From positions 248,001 through 312,000 of the forward strand of contig NW_025954980.1 in assembly GCF_022376445.1 (NCBI RefSeq): a DNA stretch of 64,000 nucleotides, written 5' to 3'. The notes under the pieces were generated by a model. It saw nothing but the letters and a program-made list of their open reading frames with translations, was not told the origin of the DNA and did not search any database. Each line of letters begins with the position of its first letter. The first letter of the stretch is position 1. Shown one piece after another: positions 46,159 to 56,792 of this stretch. A program made the position numbers and the translations under genes. The DNA is from Fomitopsis serialis (lineage: Eukaryota; Basidiomycota; Agaricomycetes; Polyporales; Fomitopsidaceae).

Positions 46159-46419
46159 GTCGGGATATCCTGCTGCGTTGTTTCTTGATGTGCTATTTAT
46201 CCGAGTCAATCCTGACTTTGCTTGCTGAGATGTTCCACGGCAGTACCGATTCAGTGAGTCGCAGTTGGAACTCTCCAGTACGATGAACGGCGATTCCTTT
46301 GGGGGATTGTACGAGGTTGAAGTAATCAGTGTGTAGTCTGCAGGGCTGTATCACACGTAAGTGGCAATCAGTACTTGAGGCACTGTTCTTCGCTCTGATA
46401 GTCTGCACCATATCTACAG

Positions 46420-47500
46420 GTAGTTGACGTACCTCGATTCTTCGTGCATCTGCTTCTCCGGTCGATGCTTCTCGAGGAACAGATTACGCAAGGCGTCTAC
46501 CTCTGACTGGCATCCTCCACTTCCACCGACTTCCGCCACGAAGTCCTTGACAGGGGCGGATGCATTCACTCATCATTTCCGCGTTGTGCGGTTGAGCCTA
46601 GGTATATCAGCTCTCATGCATGACAGAGCGTGGCATACGCAGAAGGCTGGCCTCGATAGTCATTGGGCCGTCGTGAGCATGCCTCGGTCTGCCATGCATG
46701 GCCCATGCCATACGATCACGGCATTCGCGTACGCGCCACCGGCGACTTTGCGTGTGCAGACGGGCCACTTTTGATGCGTCCGGTGAGTGTACATGCCACC
46801 GCGCCACAAGGCAAGTCTAGTTTCCAACTGTCGATGACCGAGCGGGCCTGTGCTTTATCACAGCACCAAGTGACATACCAGGCCATTGCACCACCGGACC
46901 ACCTGTCACTTCGGTAGGTATCGGTAATCCGACACTCCGGATACTTCTGGTCGAGCTTTCTCTAACCAAAGCTTCGAGCTTACGGTTGTTAGGCCCACGT
47001 TCGACCTCAAAGCATGTTGAAGCAGTTAACGGGACCGTTGAGGAGAATCGCAGGATGACCAACAACGCCACAACCGCATTCCCACCAGCGCGGAGTAGCG
47101 TCCGCACTACAGGCGCGTGCATACGCATGCTTTGTCCCGCTTCCCTGTCGTTATTGACGCCAACTTGAAAATTCTCGGTCTGTATCGTCTATTGGCATAG
47201 CCGGACCCGGTCGTTCGCAACTGATGTGGTCTTACTACTTAGTCCTATGTAGCCTTTGGCGGCCACGTATGCCCAGAAGGCACATATGTAGTCAAGCTCG
47301 ACATGCATTTGGCAAGCATAGGCTCTGAAAGTCTACCCCCAAGTTGATGCAAGTTAGTAGCGGGTATCTTACATCCTCCACATACCTGACTGTCTTCGCA
47401 AACCTCTCTTTTAGCCTTCCGAGCGTCTCCGTACGTTTTCCCGGCACCGTACGTCTCCATATGGTGTGCTCAGGCCCTTTAGTCTGTGGCACGTTCACAC
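46420..47500 (-). CDS. Possible hypothetical multi-exon gene
   Basis: I do not recognise a family. Minus-strand pieces with coding character and splice-like borders are seen in order: WRRTVPGKRTETLGRLKERF (about 47465-47405), FRAYACQMHVELDYICAFWAY (about 47330-47265), a hydrophobic segment VVALLVILRFSSTVPLTAS (about 47070), RWSGGAMAWYVTWCCDKAQA (about 46900-46840), and VKDFVAEVGGSGGCQSEVD (about 46550-46500). Start and stop are not fixed. It could be a decayed gene. Confidence 0.3.
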
Positions 47501-48197
47501 GGAGTTTGTCTCGGTGATATTGCCCACATGCTGAGTATCCGCCCAGAGCCTCGACGAGGACGAGGCAATGAACCAGTGTATGTAGGCAGTCCGATCACGT
47601 CGCCTTCATGAGCTTCCCCTTCGGTCAGAAGCAGCGACTATCCAGCTGACCCATATATACAGGTCGATGGCCCTGGCCATGGTTGGACGTCTCGGGCATT
47701 GTACACACCTGGCTCTGCCGAGTCCAGCCGTCGGTTAGTATCATGATTTGCGGGTGGATATACGGCGGCAGCGCTGGGTCTGACAGATGAAGAACTGGAA
47801 GTTGTGGAAGTCCAGGTTGGAAGGACTCACTACAGTACGCTCAAATGTCTAGGACGCAAGCACATCGACGAAGTCAACACAAGGCGTGGACGAAGAGGAT
47901 CCTGTTCTACGAAGTTGGGTGCGTAATTCAGGTCAGAATATGGGTTTCATTCGGACCGGCACCGAAGAATCCTTGCAGTCGACTGCCTTCTCGACCTCCA
48001 TCATATCAACCCAGGCACCGGGACACCTGAAAGAGCGCCGTTTTGCTACTGTATACGGGACGCTGGAGCTGATGCCAGAGTGTTCCAGGGCGGCGATAGC
48101 ATGGTGCGAATTGGCGCGGTGAGTACGAAGCCTTGCATTTTCGCCTTACTTTTGTGGGCACATATTGTTCTTTGACAGGACAATTCGATCGGTGACA
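47501..48197. other. Intergenic, upstream of sedolisin
   Basis: No supported gene. A coding-like stretch on the minus strand near 47750-47880 may belong to the hypothetical gene to the left. Confidence 0.3.
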
Positions 48198-48204
48198 TAT
48201 AAAA
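48198..48204 (+). promoter_or_regulatory. TATA box of sedolisin gene
   Basis: TATAAAA lies 79 bp before the start codon at 48283 and is the only good TATA match in the upstream 150 bp. Confidence 0.55.
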
Positions 48205-48282
48205 GCTTGTCTGTGAACGAGGATTCTTCAGATCCTACAGGTTCTCTCACCACCTGGCGACCACAGACCAGAGATACGCATC

Positions 48283-50313
48283 ATGCTCACCTTGAGGAAC
48301 AGCTTATACGTTGCCTCTCTCTGTACGCTCGCCCTCGGCAATCCACTCGCCCGTAGCCTTCAACTGCAAGAGTCCCGCTCAACAATCCCTGTGGGATTTA
48401 CGCGCGTTGGTGAGGCAGATGCGTCCACCGTGCTGAACCTTCGTCTCGGGCTCGTCAGCAACAATGTAGACGGGCTCATTGAGACGTTGTACGATGTCAG
48501 CACGCCCTCCAGCCTCCATTATGGCCAGCATCTCTCGAGGCCCGAGGTATGTGTTGATCAGACATCACGGCGCTACATATGCTAACTTATTTTTGCGATA
48601 TCTATAGGCGGTGGCCTACCTTGCACCTACGTCCGAGACCACTGCTACCGTCAATGCCTGGTTGAGCGAGAACAACCTGGCAGCACGCACTCTCAACAAC
48701 GCAGGGGACTGGCTTGCCATCTCTCTGCCAGTCTCACAGGCCAACGAACTTTTCGGTGCTGACTTCTCGACCTTCACGCACGACGAAACCGGCGCTCAGA
48801 GCATTCGCACTCTCGCGTACTCCATCCCCACCGATCTCGTCGGCCACCTGCAGCTTGTCCACCCTACAACGACCTTCACGCCCCCGTCAGCGAAGCTTCC
48901 CCTAACGAAACAGCGGTACACCGGCTCTTTGAAGAAGCGCCAATCTGCGTGTAGCAGCTACATAGACCCCGATTGCTTGCAGGAGATTTACGGGATCCCT
49001 GCGACGCCGATGACGAACTCCAACCCGCTCGTCGTGACAGGATATGACAATCAGTGGCCCAGCACTTCTGACATGAGCGTAAGCGAGTCTCATATCTGGA
49101 CATCGACGGATGGCGCCTTGACAATCGTGGGGTTTTTCAGAATTTCCTAACAAACTTTCGTCCCGACATCGATTCTTCCACTACGTGGTCGACTTGGGGC
49201 CTTGACAATGGCACTTGGGATCCGAGCCAGCCCGGCGACGAAGCGGCATGTCTTGACTGTATCCTACCGAAGATTGCTGTCTAATTTAGGCGGATAGGAC
49301 CTCGATGTTGAGTACACTGTCGGTGTCGCCACCAACGCCGAAGTGTATTTCCTTTCTGTTGGCAGCGATACCGACGACGGGGTATTCGGGTTCCTGGATA
49401 CCGCAACCGCTGTGCTTGATTCGTGGAGCGATACGTATGTCATGACTACTTCGTACGGCTCAAACGAGGATTCCATCTCCACGGATGTCTTTAGGTGAGT
49501 TGTCGTCCTGCTGAACAACACATCATCACGGCGCTCACCAGTGCGCCTTCACTGTAGCAAACTGTGCGATGAGTACGCGGCGCTCGGTTCGGCTGGCATC
49601 ACTGTGCTATTTGCCTCCGGTGATGGCGGTGTGTCTGGTTTGCAGAGCGGATCGTGCACGGACTTCGTGCCCACGTTCCCCGCAGGCTGCCCCTAGTAAG
49701 TGACCACCCACTTACCTCTTCTGTCCATGCGAATTGCCTTGCTGACGCGGCATTGACAAGCCTGACCTCTGTGGGAGGAACGACAAGTTACAGCCCAGAG
49801 ACTGCTGCCTCCCTATCTGGAGGCGGCTTCTCCAACGTCTTCTCCACACCGTCCTTCCAGTCTGCAGATGTCTCCGCCTACCTCGCAACCCTCGGAAGCA
49901 CCTACAGCGGGCTATTCAACCCCAATGGGCGAGGCTTTCCCGATGTCGCTGCCCAGGCGGAGAACGTCATCATTGCATGGCAAGGCGATTTCTACACGGT
50001 CGGCGGGACGAGCTGCGCGAGCCCCATCTTCGCCAGTGTCATCTCCCTCCTGAACGATGAGCTCTTGAACGCGGGCCAGAGCAGGCTCGGGTGGCTGAAC
50101 CCGTGGTTGTACGCGAATCCGGGAGCGTTATATGATATCACGAGCGGTGACAACCCTGGGTGCGGCACCAATGGTTTTTCTGCGACGACTGGGTGGGATC
50201 CGGTACGTGATTCGCTTTGCCAATGGACGCATGGTGGCTGACGGATGTCGGTACAGGTCACTGGCCTCGGATCCCCAAATTATGCAGCGTTGAGGTCAGC
50301 AGCGGGCCTGTGA
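48283..50313 (+). CDS. Sedolisin (S53) tripeptidyl peptidase, secreted
   Basis: Acid serine-carboxyl protease with a pro-kumamolisin propeptide, secreted to degrade external protein. MLTLRNSLYVASLCTLALG is a signal peptide. The propeptide has SSLHYGQHLSRPE and DWLAISLPVSQANELFGADF. The mature region starts after the KKRQ site, followed by CLQEIYGIPATP. The catalytic-domain blocks are SQPGDEA and DVEYTVGVAT (Glu/Asp pair region), VLFASGDGGVSG (oxyanion Asp), GGFSNVFSTPSFQ, GRGFPDVAAQ and GGTSCASPIFASV with the nucleophile Ser. The end is GNP-type WDPVTGLGSPNYAAL. Exon 1 is 48283-48546 and exon 2 is 48608-49078; several later introns follow. Length and order match fungal sedolisins of about 560-600 aa. 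Confidence 0.92.
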
Positions 50314-51027
50314 TGGCGCAGCGACGACCGTGAACTCTGTCACAAAGACTGCGATTGTGGAATACTCAGGGTTTATAGTTTCTGGAACGACGACTCGGAA
50401 CTTGAATGTAATAATACGTGAAGGTCACAACAAGGCATGCGCTGATCTATACCCTCATACTGACTGTATTTACTGAAAGGCTAAGAGCTTGAGGCACGAT
50501 GTTGAATGTAACATGCCTTTCAGCAAAGTCAGTGTGCATTGTGCAACGTTCAACCCAGAGTCACCTTCCTGTCGATCAAGGATCGACTGAGTGGTAACTT
50601 AGTAGTAAAAGATGGTTGAGCCTAGGCGCAACTCGTCATGACGGTTCAGACGAACATTCAGGTCAACTTCAGGTTGTCGACTCAGTGTTCTGTGTCAACT
50701 AAACATCTCCTGCGGGCTACCAGCCAACCTGAACTTGCACGTGACAACGATTTCCTTTTCGAGTAACACCTCTCGCGAACTCGAGGCAGTGACTCGAGGT
50801 GATGGTAGTGCGTGGAGGTGTAAAAACAGCTCATGACTCGTGGAGGAGACAATACGAAAGGTTACGGACATGCATGGGAGTTTGCGGTTGGTATCGAACC
50901 AAATCGGCAGGTTGACTCGGACGGAACGAGGATCGATGGCTGCCTGCCCTAAACTTGATTTTTTCTGTTATCACTGGCTGCATTGACTTGCAGTGTTGCA
51001 CCGCTCGCCATCTCCTCCCGCTCGAAA
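50314..51027. other. Intergenic, no gene seen
   Basis: Between the sedolisin stop and the EF1B-gamma start. Contains the EF1B-gamma promoter; the leader ends CTCGAAA before the ATG. Nothing else recognised. Confidence 0.4.
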
Positions 51028-52703
51028 ATGTCTTCCATCGGCACCCTCTACACCATCGACCGACAAGACTACGGCAAACGCGTAAGTTGTCGTCGACCTT
51101 CGGACACTGGGATGTGACGGACGGCGAGCTCAACCCATCTATACAGCTCAAGGCGGTCGCCGCATACGCGGGACTTGCTCTCGACGTTCCGTCAGGATTC
51201 GTCCTCGGCGAGACGAACAAGACGCCTGAGTACCTCGCGAAGTTCTCGCACGGGAAAATTCCCGCCCTGGAGACGGCGGACGGTTTCAAGCTCTTCGAGA
51301 CACAAGCTATTGCGCGCTACCGTGAGTTTTCTGCCGATCCATCCCTTGCACCATCGCCTTTGGTGATTTGCGAATGATGAGAAGATTACAATCAGTTATC
51401 CCTGTCTTAATACTTGTGTCGACAGCCAACTAACTCTCTGACCGCTATTCACGTTTCATCTGTCCGGAATTGCATCGCTCACATCACGCCTTCAGTTGCA
51501 TCGCTCGCGCCTAACAGCCTGCTGCAGGGCTCTGACTCGAAGGAGGCTGCACTCGTCGATCAGTGGACCGCCTTCGCTGACAGCGAGCTCAATGCACCCG
51601 GCCGTGTCGTGTTCCAGCTTGTCAATGGCGCGTTGGCTCCCTACACCAGACCCGTAAGTCACGATCGTCATTGTCGCACTTATGAGCACCTAATGACATT
51701 TACTCCCAGATCCACAACGCATTCACCGAACGTGTCGAGCGCGCTCTCGGCACTCTTGAGCAACACCTCACCAGCCACACTTTCCTTGTCACCGAGCGCA
51801 TTACCCTTGCCGACATCACCCTCGCCTCCATCGTCCAGCGCCAGCTGACCTACCTCATCGACGCACCCTTGCGCGCCAAATTCCCCAACGTCGTCCGCCA
51901 CTTCGAGACTGTCGCTAACCAGCCTGCGCTGCTCGCCGCTTTCGGCTCGACAGAGTACGTAGAGAAGGCGAAGCAGTTCACCCCGCCACCCAAGGAGAAG
52001 AAGGAGGCGAAGCCCGCCGCGGCGCCCGCGCCCAAGGCTGAGAAGAAGCCCAAAGCGAAGGAGGTCGAGGAGGAGGAGGAGGATGACCTCGTGCCGGAGG
52101 AGCCCAAGGCGAAGAACCCTCTCGACTCCCTCCCCAAGTCGACCTTCAACCTGGAGGACTGGAAGCGTGCGTACTCCAACAAGGAGACGCGCGGTGCCGG
52201 TGGTGCGATCGAGTGGTTCTACGAGAAGTGCGTTGTCCTATGTGCCCTTCGTGCGCGTCGCGTCTGACGACTTTGCAGCTACGACCCGGCGGGCTTCTCC
52301 GTCTGGCGCGTGGACTTCAAGTACAACAACGAGCTCACGCAAACATTCATGTCGTCGAACCAGATCGGCGGCTTCTTCAACCGCCTGGAGGCGTCACGCA
52401 AGTACCTGTTTGGTTCCGTGGGCGTGCTCGGCCAGGCGAACGACTCGGTCATCAGTGGTGTGCTGATCGGCCGCGGGCCCGACATCAAGCCCGTCGTCGA
52501 CGTCGCCCCCGACTGGGAGTCGTACGAGTACAAGAAGCTTGACATCTCCAACGCGGAGGACAAGGCGTTTTTCGAGGCGGCGCTCGCATGGGATCTCGAG
52601 ATTGACGGCAAGAAGTGGGTGGATGGCAAGAACGTACGTGTTATTTGTGCGCATGACCTGTTGGCGACGGTGCTGACTGAATCGCCCCCTGCAGTTCAAG
52701 TAA
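51028..52703 (+). CDS. Elongation factor 1B subunit gamma
   Basis: Structural subunit of the eEF1B nucleotide-exchange complex that reloads eEF1A with GTP in translation. MSSIGTLYTIDRQDYGKR begins a GST-like N-terminal domain (KIPALETADGFKLFET, AIARYLASLAPNS). The GST C-terminal domain follows (ERITLADITLASIVQRQL, LIDAPLRAKFPNV). A lysine/alanine/glutamate-rich linker (KEKKEAKPAAAP, EVEEEEEDD) leads to the conserved EF1G domain: NPLDSLPKSTFNLEDWKR, SVWRVDFKYNNELTQTFMS, QIGGFFNRLEASRKYLFG, and ending KKWVDGKNFK with the last exon of only 9 bp (52695-52703). At least five introns. High GC at third positions suggests strong expression, as expected. Confidence 0.95.
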
Positions 52704-53083
52704 ATGTATCCGTATCTTGTTTGCTGTGTGTTAGATTGCCACCTTTGCATTCTCTGTTGTTGTCTTGTTACATCATCCCGGGGGTCGTGTTGTGCTGTTG
52801 CAGTATACTCAAAATGAAAAACAATGTGAAAGTATGTCGAACTACCCTTCGTGGTTGGAGTACTGCGTGAAAGTTTGTTCGATGCCGTTAGGTGCGTGCT
52901 TCGCATTCCCTGCGCACCTCCAGGCTCCCGAGCACCGTCCGTGCGACGCCTCGAGGCTTGATCGAGGATGGATCGGAATGCGCGACTGCCGTAAGGGCGA
53001 CATCACCAGGTTTAACATGAAGCTATCTTCGGCGCACTTATCGCCCTGGGGAACCACATGTCTCTGATCCCACGAAGGCACCG
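52704..53083. other. Intergenic, no gene seen
   Basis: 3' region of EF1B-gamma and upstream region of the next gene. Confidence 0.4.
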
Positions 53084-53091
53084 TATATATA
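53084..53091 (+). promoter_or_regulatory. TATA-like box of secreted glycoside-hydrolase-like gene
   Basis: TATATATA 57 bp before the start codon at 53148. Confidence 0.45.
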
Positions 53092-53147
53092 CCTTCGGTG
53101 CGGACGCTGTCGATGCCCCGCAGGTTATTGCTCGACGGGTGGACAGG

Positions 53148-55126
53148 ATGGCTCGCCTTGCCCTCGCTGTCATTGCCGCCCTGGCCAGCAGTGCACTCGC
53201 GGATCCGACATGGTATGGTCTTGCTGTTCAATCGCCTACGGTCTCATAGTGGTATTCACGGATGTTATCTGGACAGGTGTGGCAAGAACTATGAGAAGAA
53301 CACGTCTGCCGTCCCACCAGGCGGCCAATTCTCAGCGCCCGCAATATCCGCCTCGCCGCTCCTCGCGTTCCGCTGCGCACCCGCGATCAAGCCATACCTC
53401 GCCTCTGACGTTGGCAGTCCCGCAGGGATCCTGATTGACACGTTCATCACGAACTCCGAGATTGCAGGCGCGTCTGCGGTCGCCCTGCCCTCGAGCGGAC
53501 CTCTAGGCGATGTCCTCGTCACAGTGGAGATCGACGGACGCGTCGTCACGAGCGGCACGGTGCCCCTTAACTCGACCAAGGTGGATCTGCCGTTCAGCCT
53601 CGGAGGGCTAACGCCGCAGAAGAGCGCGTACGATGTGAGCTGCAGCGCGACATATGCGAGCGCGGAGGGTTCGCAGACATACCAGGCCTCTGCGAGCTTG
53701 AGCTACTTGCCGGACCCGACGGAGGGTGGGAACGTGGTGAAATTAGATGCGAGGACGGGCGCGTTGCTCGCGAAGCCTACGAATAACCAGGAGGGAGAGT
53801 ACGAGACAGTGTTGCCAGTCGGGTTCTATACGGCGTTTGGGGACTACCTGGCGACCAACTTGAGTACGATTGACGAAGCGAAGGCGATGGGGTGAGTTTC
53901 TCGGTACGTGGTCTGCTGTGCGCTGACAGACATCTAGTTTCTCGGTTGTACGGAACGCCTCTAGCAATGTATTGATTCGCAAGACGCTGACCCCTATGCT
54001 ACTTAGATCCACCCCATCCCGTCTTACGACAACCTCACGCAGCTGCAAGAGGTGATCACGCGTATGGAGGAAGTCGGGATGTACCTCATGTACGATATGC
54101 GGTGGACGTACCAGAACGACACCTCCGTTGCGGAACAGGTAAACTTGGTCAAGAACTCGCCTGCGCTCTTGTTGTGGTACACTGGGGACGAGCCCGATGG
54201 CACGTCAGATCCGCTCAACGCCACGGGACACGCTTATGACTTGATCTACGAGCTGGATGGGTACCACCCAGTGTCGCTGTGCCTGAACTGCTTCGACTAC
54301 TACTGGACAGAGTACACCTCAGGTGCAGACATCGTCTTGCAGGACACGTACATGGTCTCGAACAACGTTACGTGGAGTGTTGAATGGGTACGTGGTATCA
54401 CCTCACTTATGTGATTGACAGACCCTAACAGTGTCGAACTGTACAGGACACGCCATGCAATGCAACGTACGGCGACTGTGGGTGCGACGACTGCCTCGGT
54501 AACTTCGAGGACATCAGCACTCGCATGGACAACTTCGCGTACCGCCTCTGGGCGACAGGCTGGGACACAACAAAGAGCGTGTGGACTGTCCCACAAGGCT
54601 TTGGAGGGGGCGAGTGAGTGCTCTTCCATCAGGGCTCTTACCAATGGAGTACTCACATGGCCAGGTACTGGCCACGAGTGCCCACAGGGCCCGAGTTTGT
54701 CGTACAGAGCGTGCTTGCGATCAACCACGGCGGCATGGGTACGGACAAACATCATCAATCATCCTCCCTTTCTGACTGCACCCATCAGGGGTTGTTTCCT
54801 GGGACGCGCCCACGACTGACGACGTCTGGGACTACGCCTCGCTCCTTGCACAAGCATCACCCGCGCTGAAGGAGTACATCGCCAACGATGCCGCGATCTT
54901 CGCGCACTACTTCTACGACCAGATCGACGTCGGAACGTGGACAGTGGGCAGCAAGACGCTCGTGCTCGCGACGAACCTCAACTACGCCGATGAGACGTTC
55001 GAGCTAGGGGATGTGCCTGGACTGGCGAGTAAGCCGGTGACGCAGGTCCTGGATAGCGGGGCGCGCGTAAGTGGGACTACGGTTACGTTTACGAGTGTTG
55101 GCACGGGTGGGTGGATCGTAGGTTGA
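53148..55126 (+). CDS. Secreted glycoside-hydrolase-like protein
   Basis: MARLALAVIAALASSALA is a clear signal peptide, followed by DPTWCGKNYEKNTSAVPPGG. An intron splits the Trp codon. The N-terminal half (about 200 aa) looks like a beta-sandwich (GDVLVTVEIDGRVVTSG). The C-terminal half has TIM-barrel-like text: LPVGFYTAFGDYLATN, IHPIPSYDN, VGMYLMYDMRWTYQND, ALLLWYTGDEPDG, YHPVSLCLNCFDYYWTEYTSGADIVLQD, YPCN-type CNATYGDCGCDDCLG and GVVSWDAP. This arrangement recalls the basidiomycete proteins annotated as glycoside hydrolase catalytic core. GDEPDG could supply an acidic catalytic residue. The substrate is unknown. The end at 55126 is a small beta domain. Confidence 0.75.
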
Positions 55127-55226
55127 GCGTTGGGTTCAGCATCGGGGAGTAGATATGGACATGATCGCACACGAGATTCACGAGAGACAATGGTAGAAGT
55201 ACGACTCACGCATAGGACATCTTGCT

Positions 55227-55257
55227 GTCAGTGGAACAAATCATCTATTCCACTGAC
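55227..55257. other. Stem-loop in 3' region
   Basis: GTCAGTGGAA pairs perfectly with TTCCACTGAC over an 11-nt loop, 100 bp after the glycoside-hydrolase stop codon. A 14-bp palindrome ACTGATTAATCAGT follows near 55350. Confidence 0.6.
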
Positions 55258-55582
55258 TGGTAGTATTTGTATGTGTGGAATCTGCCGCCCGCCCTGCATT
55301 CGTGAGTGCAGCGCGAACTGAGGACCGCCGGCCGATACAGATCCATCTGACTGATTAATCAGTGACATACAGACAGATCGCTCTACATTGAGCAGCAGTG
55401 CTCTGTGATTGTCAAGATCTACAGACAATGGATACATACAACCTTACAGCCCAGCAATCGACCATGATACCCTGAAATCATAAAAAGAAATGTCTGTGAA
55501 GGATCCGAGGCGTTCGCAGCTTGTGAGGACGTCTTCGAAATGTCCGTGAGGTCCGTAGTGACAAGCACGCTTCACCAATGTC

Positions 55583-56792
55583 TTAAATAATCCACGTCAT
55601 CCAGTCCGTCGAGTTCCTCACGATTGCAGCCGCGATCTCTCTCGCGACGACACGGTCGGCCTGTTCCGACGGGTGCACTTCGTCGTACCTGCCCACCCAG
55701 TTGATCAACCCACAATGTCAAGATGGACTATGTGACAGCATTCAAGGTTTCACGCACCACAAGAAGCTGTCTTGTGCGGTTCCCTCGGCGATGGCACAGT
55801 CCGAGGGACCAGACGTGCTCTCGTTCGTTTGGAAGACACACGACTTGATGCAGCCGGTGATGTTCAGCGGCGCGGTGCCGTTCAGGTAGTTCCCTGGGTT
55901 GGCGTACATGTCCGCGAAGAGGCCGTACGAGTCGAAGTAGCCTGAGATATGACCGCTGCATCAGACGCTGAAACGGAAACTCGTGCCACGAAAACTAACC
56001 GAGGTGCGCGCCAGGGAGGGACGGCGCCATTGCTTCGAGCCACGCGAGCGCGAGCGCGTTCACGGCGTTGGTGAACTCGGCCATGACGAGGTTCCAATCT
56101 GTCGCGTTTCGCTGGGCGGTCCAGTACCCGTTCGGGTATGAGTCGGCGGAGTACATGACCGTGTTTTGTAGCGGTAGCATCTAAGATATAATGGCGCTCT
56201 GTACACTTCAAGGGCAGGCTCAGCGCTAATCGCTCACGCTCTGGAAGATGAAGTTGCGCGCCCCGTTCTGGTACATGACCTTCACCCAGTCGACCGCGCA
56301 CCGCGTCGTGTTCACGATCGTCACGCCAGGGGTCTGGCCGCCCGTCAGGACGGAGTTCGCCCCAACATCGTTCGTGCCGATCCAGAGCGTGTAGATCGTG
56401 CTCGACGGGTCGACGTTGATGGACCCGATTTGCAACTCCTGGATGTACGACGGGATTTGGCCCTCCATGACGGACGAGAACGGGCGGTACGTCAGGTTGT
56501 TCGAGCACGTCGCGCCCGCGATGGCGAACGGGTAAAGAGTGAGGTTCGCGTAGTCGGCGACGTAGACCGGCCAGGCGGTGCCGTTGTCCCCGGCATGGCC
56601 ATACCGCTATGGAAAGTCATGATCATCGATGCTCGCGCAAAGGTAGGTTACTTGAGCACCCACCACATCCGTGTAAGAGTCACCAAACGTCACCAAGGTC
56701 TTGATTTGGCCTGGATCAGGTCCCTGGCCGTTGCTGGTCCGCGCACAGGCGAGACAGAGGACGAGCGCGGTGAGCAGGGCGAAGGAAACCAT
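55583..56792 (-). CDS. Secreted GDSL/SGNH esterase (CE16-like)
   Basis: Secreted acetylesterase-type SGNH hydrolase, probably removing acetyl groups from hemicellulose-derived sugars. MVSFALLTALVLCLACA is the signal peptide. Block I is TLVTFGDSYTD with the nucleophile Ser. The next exon gives RYGHAGDNGTAWPVYVADY and FAIAGATCSNN (Gly block). Block III is IYTLWIGTNDVGAN with the catalytic-site Asn. Near the end, LWYDEVHPSEQADRVVA supplies the Asp and His of the triad. The protein ends STDWMTWII at 55583. Four or more short introns. Length (about 320 aa) and blocks match basidiomycete carbohydrate esterase family 16. It is next to and converges with the glycoside-hydrolase-like gene; shared regulation is possible but not shown. 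Confidence 0.9.
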
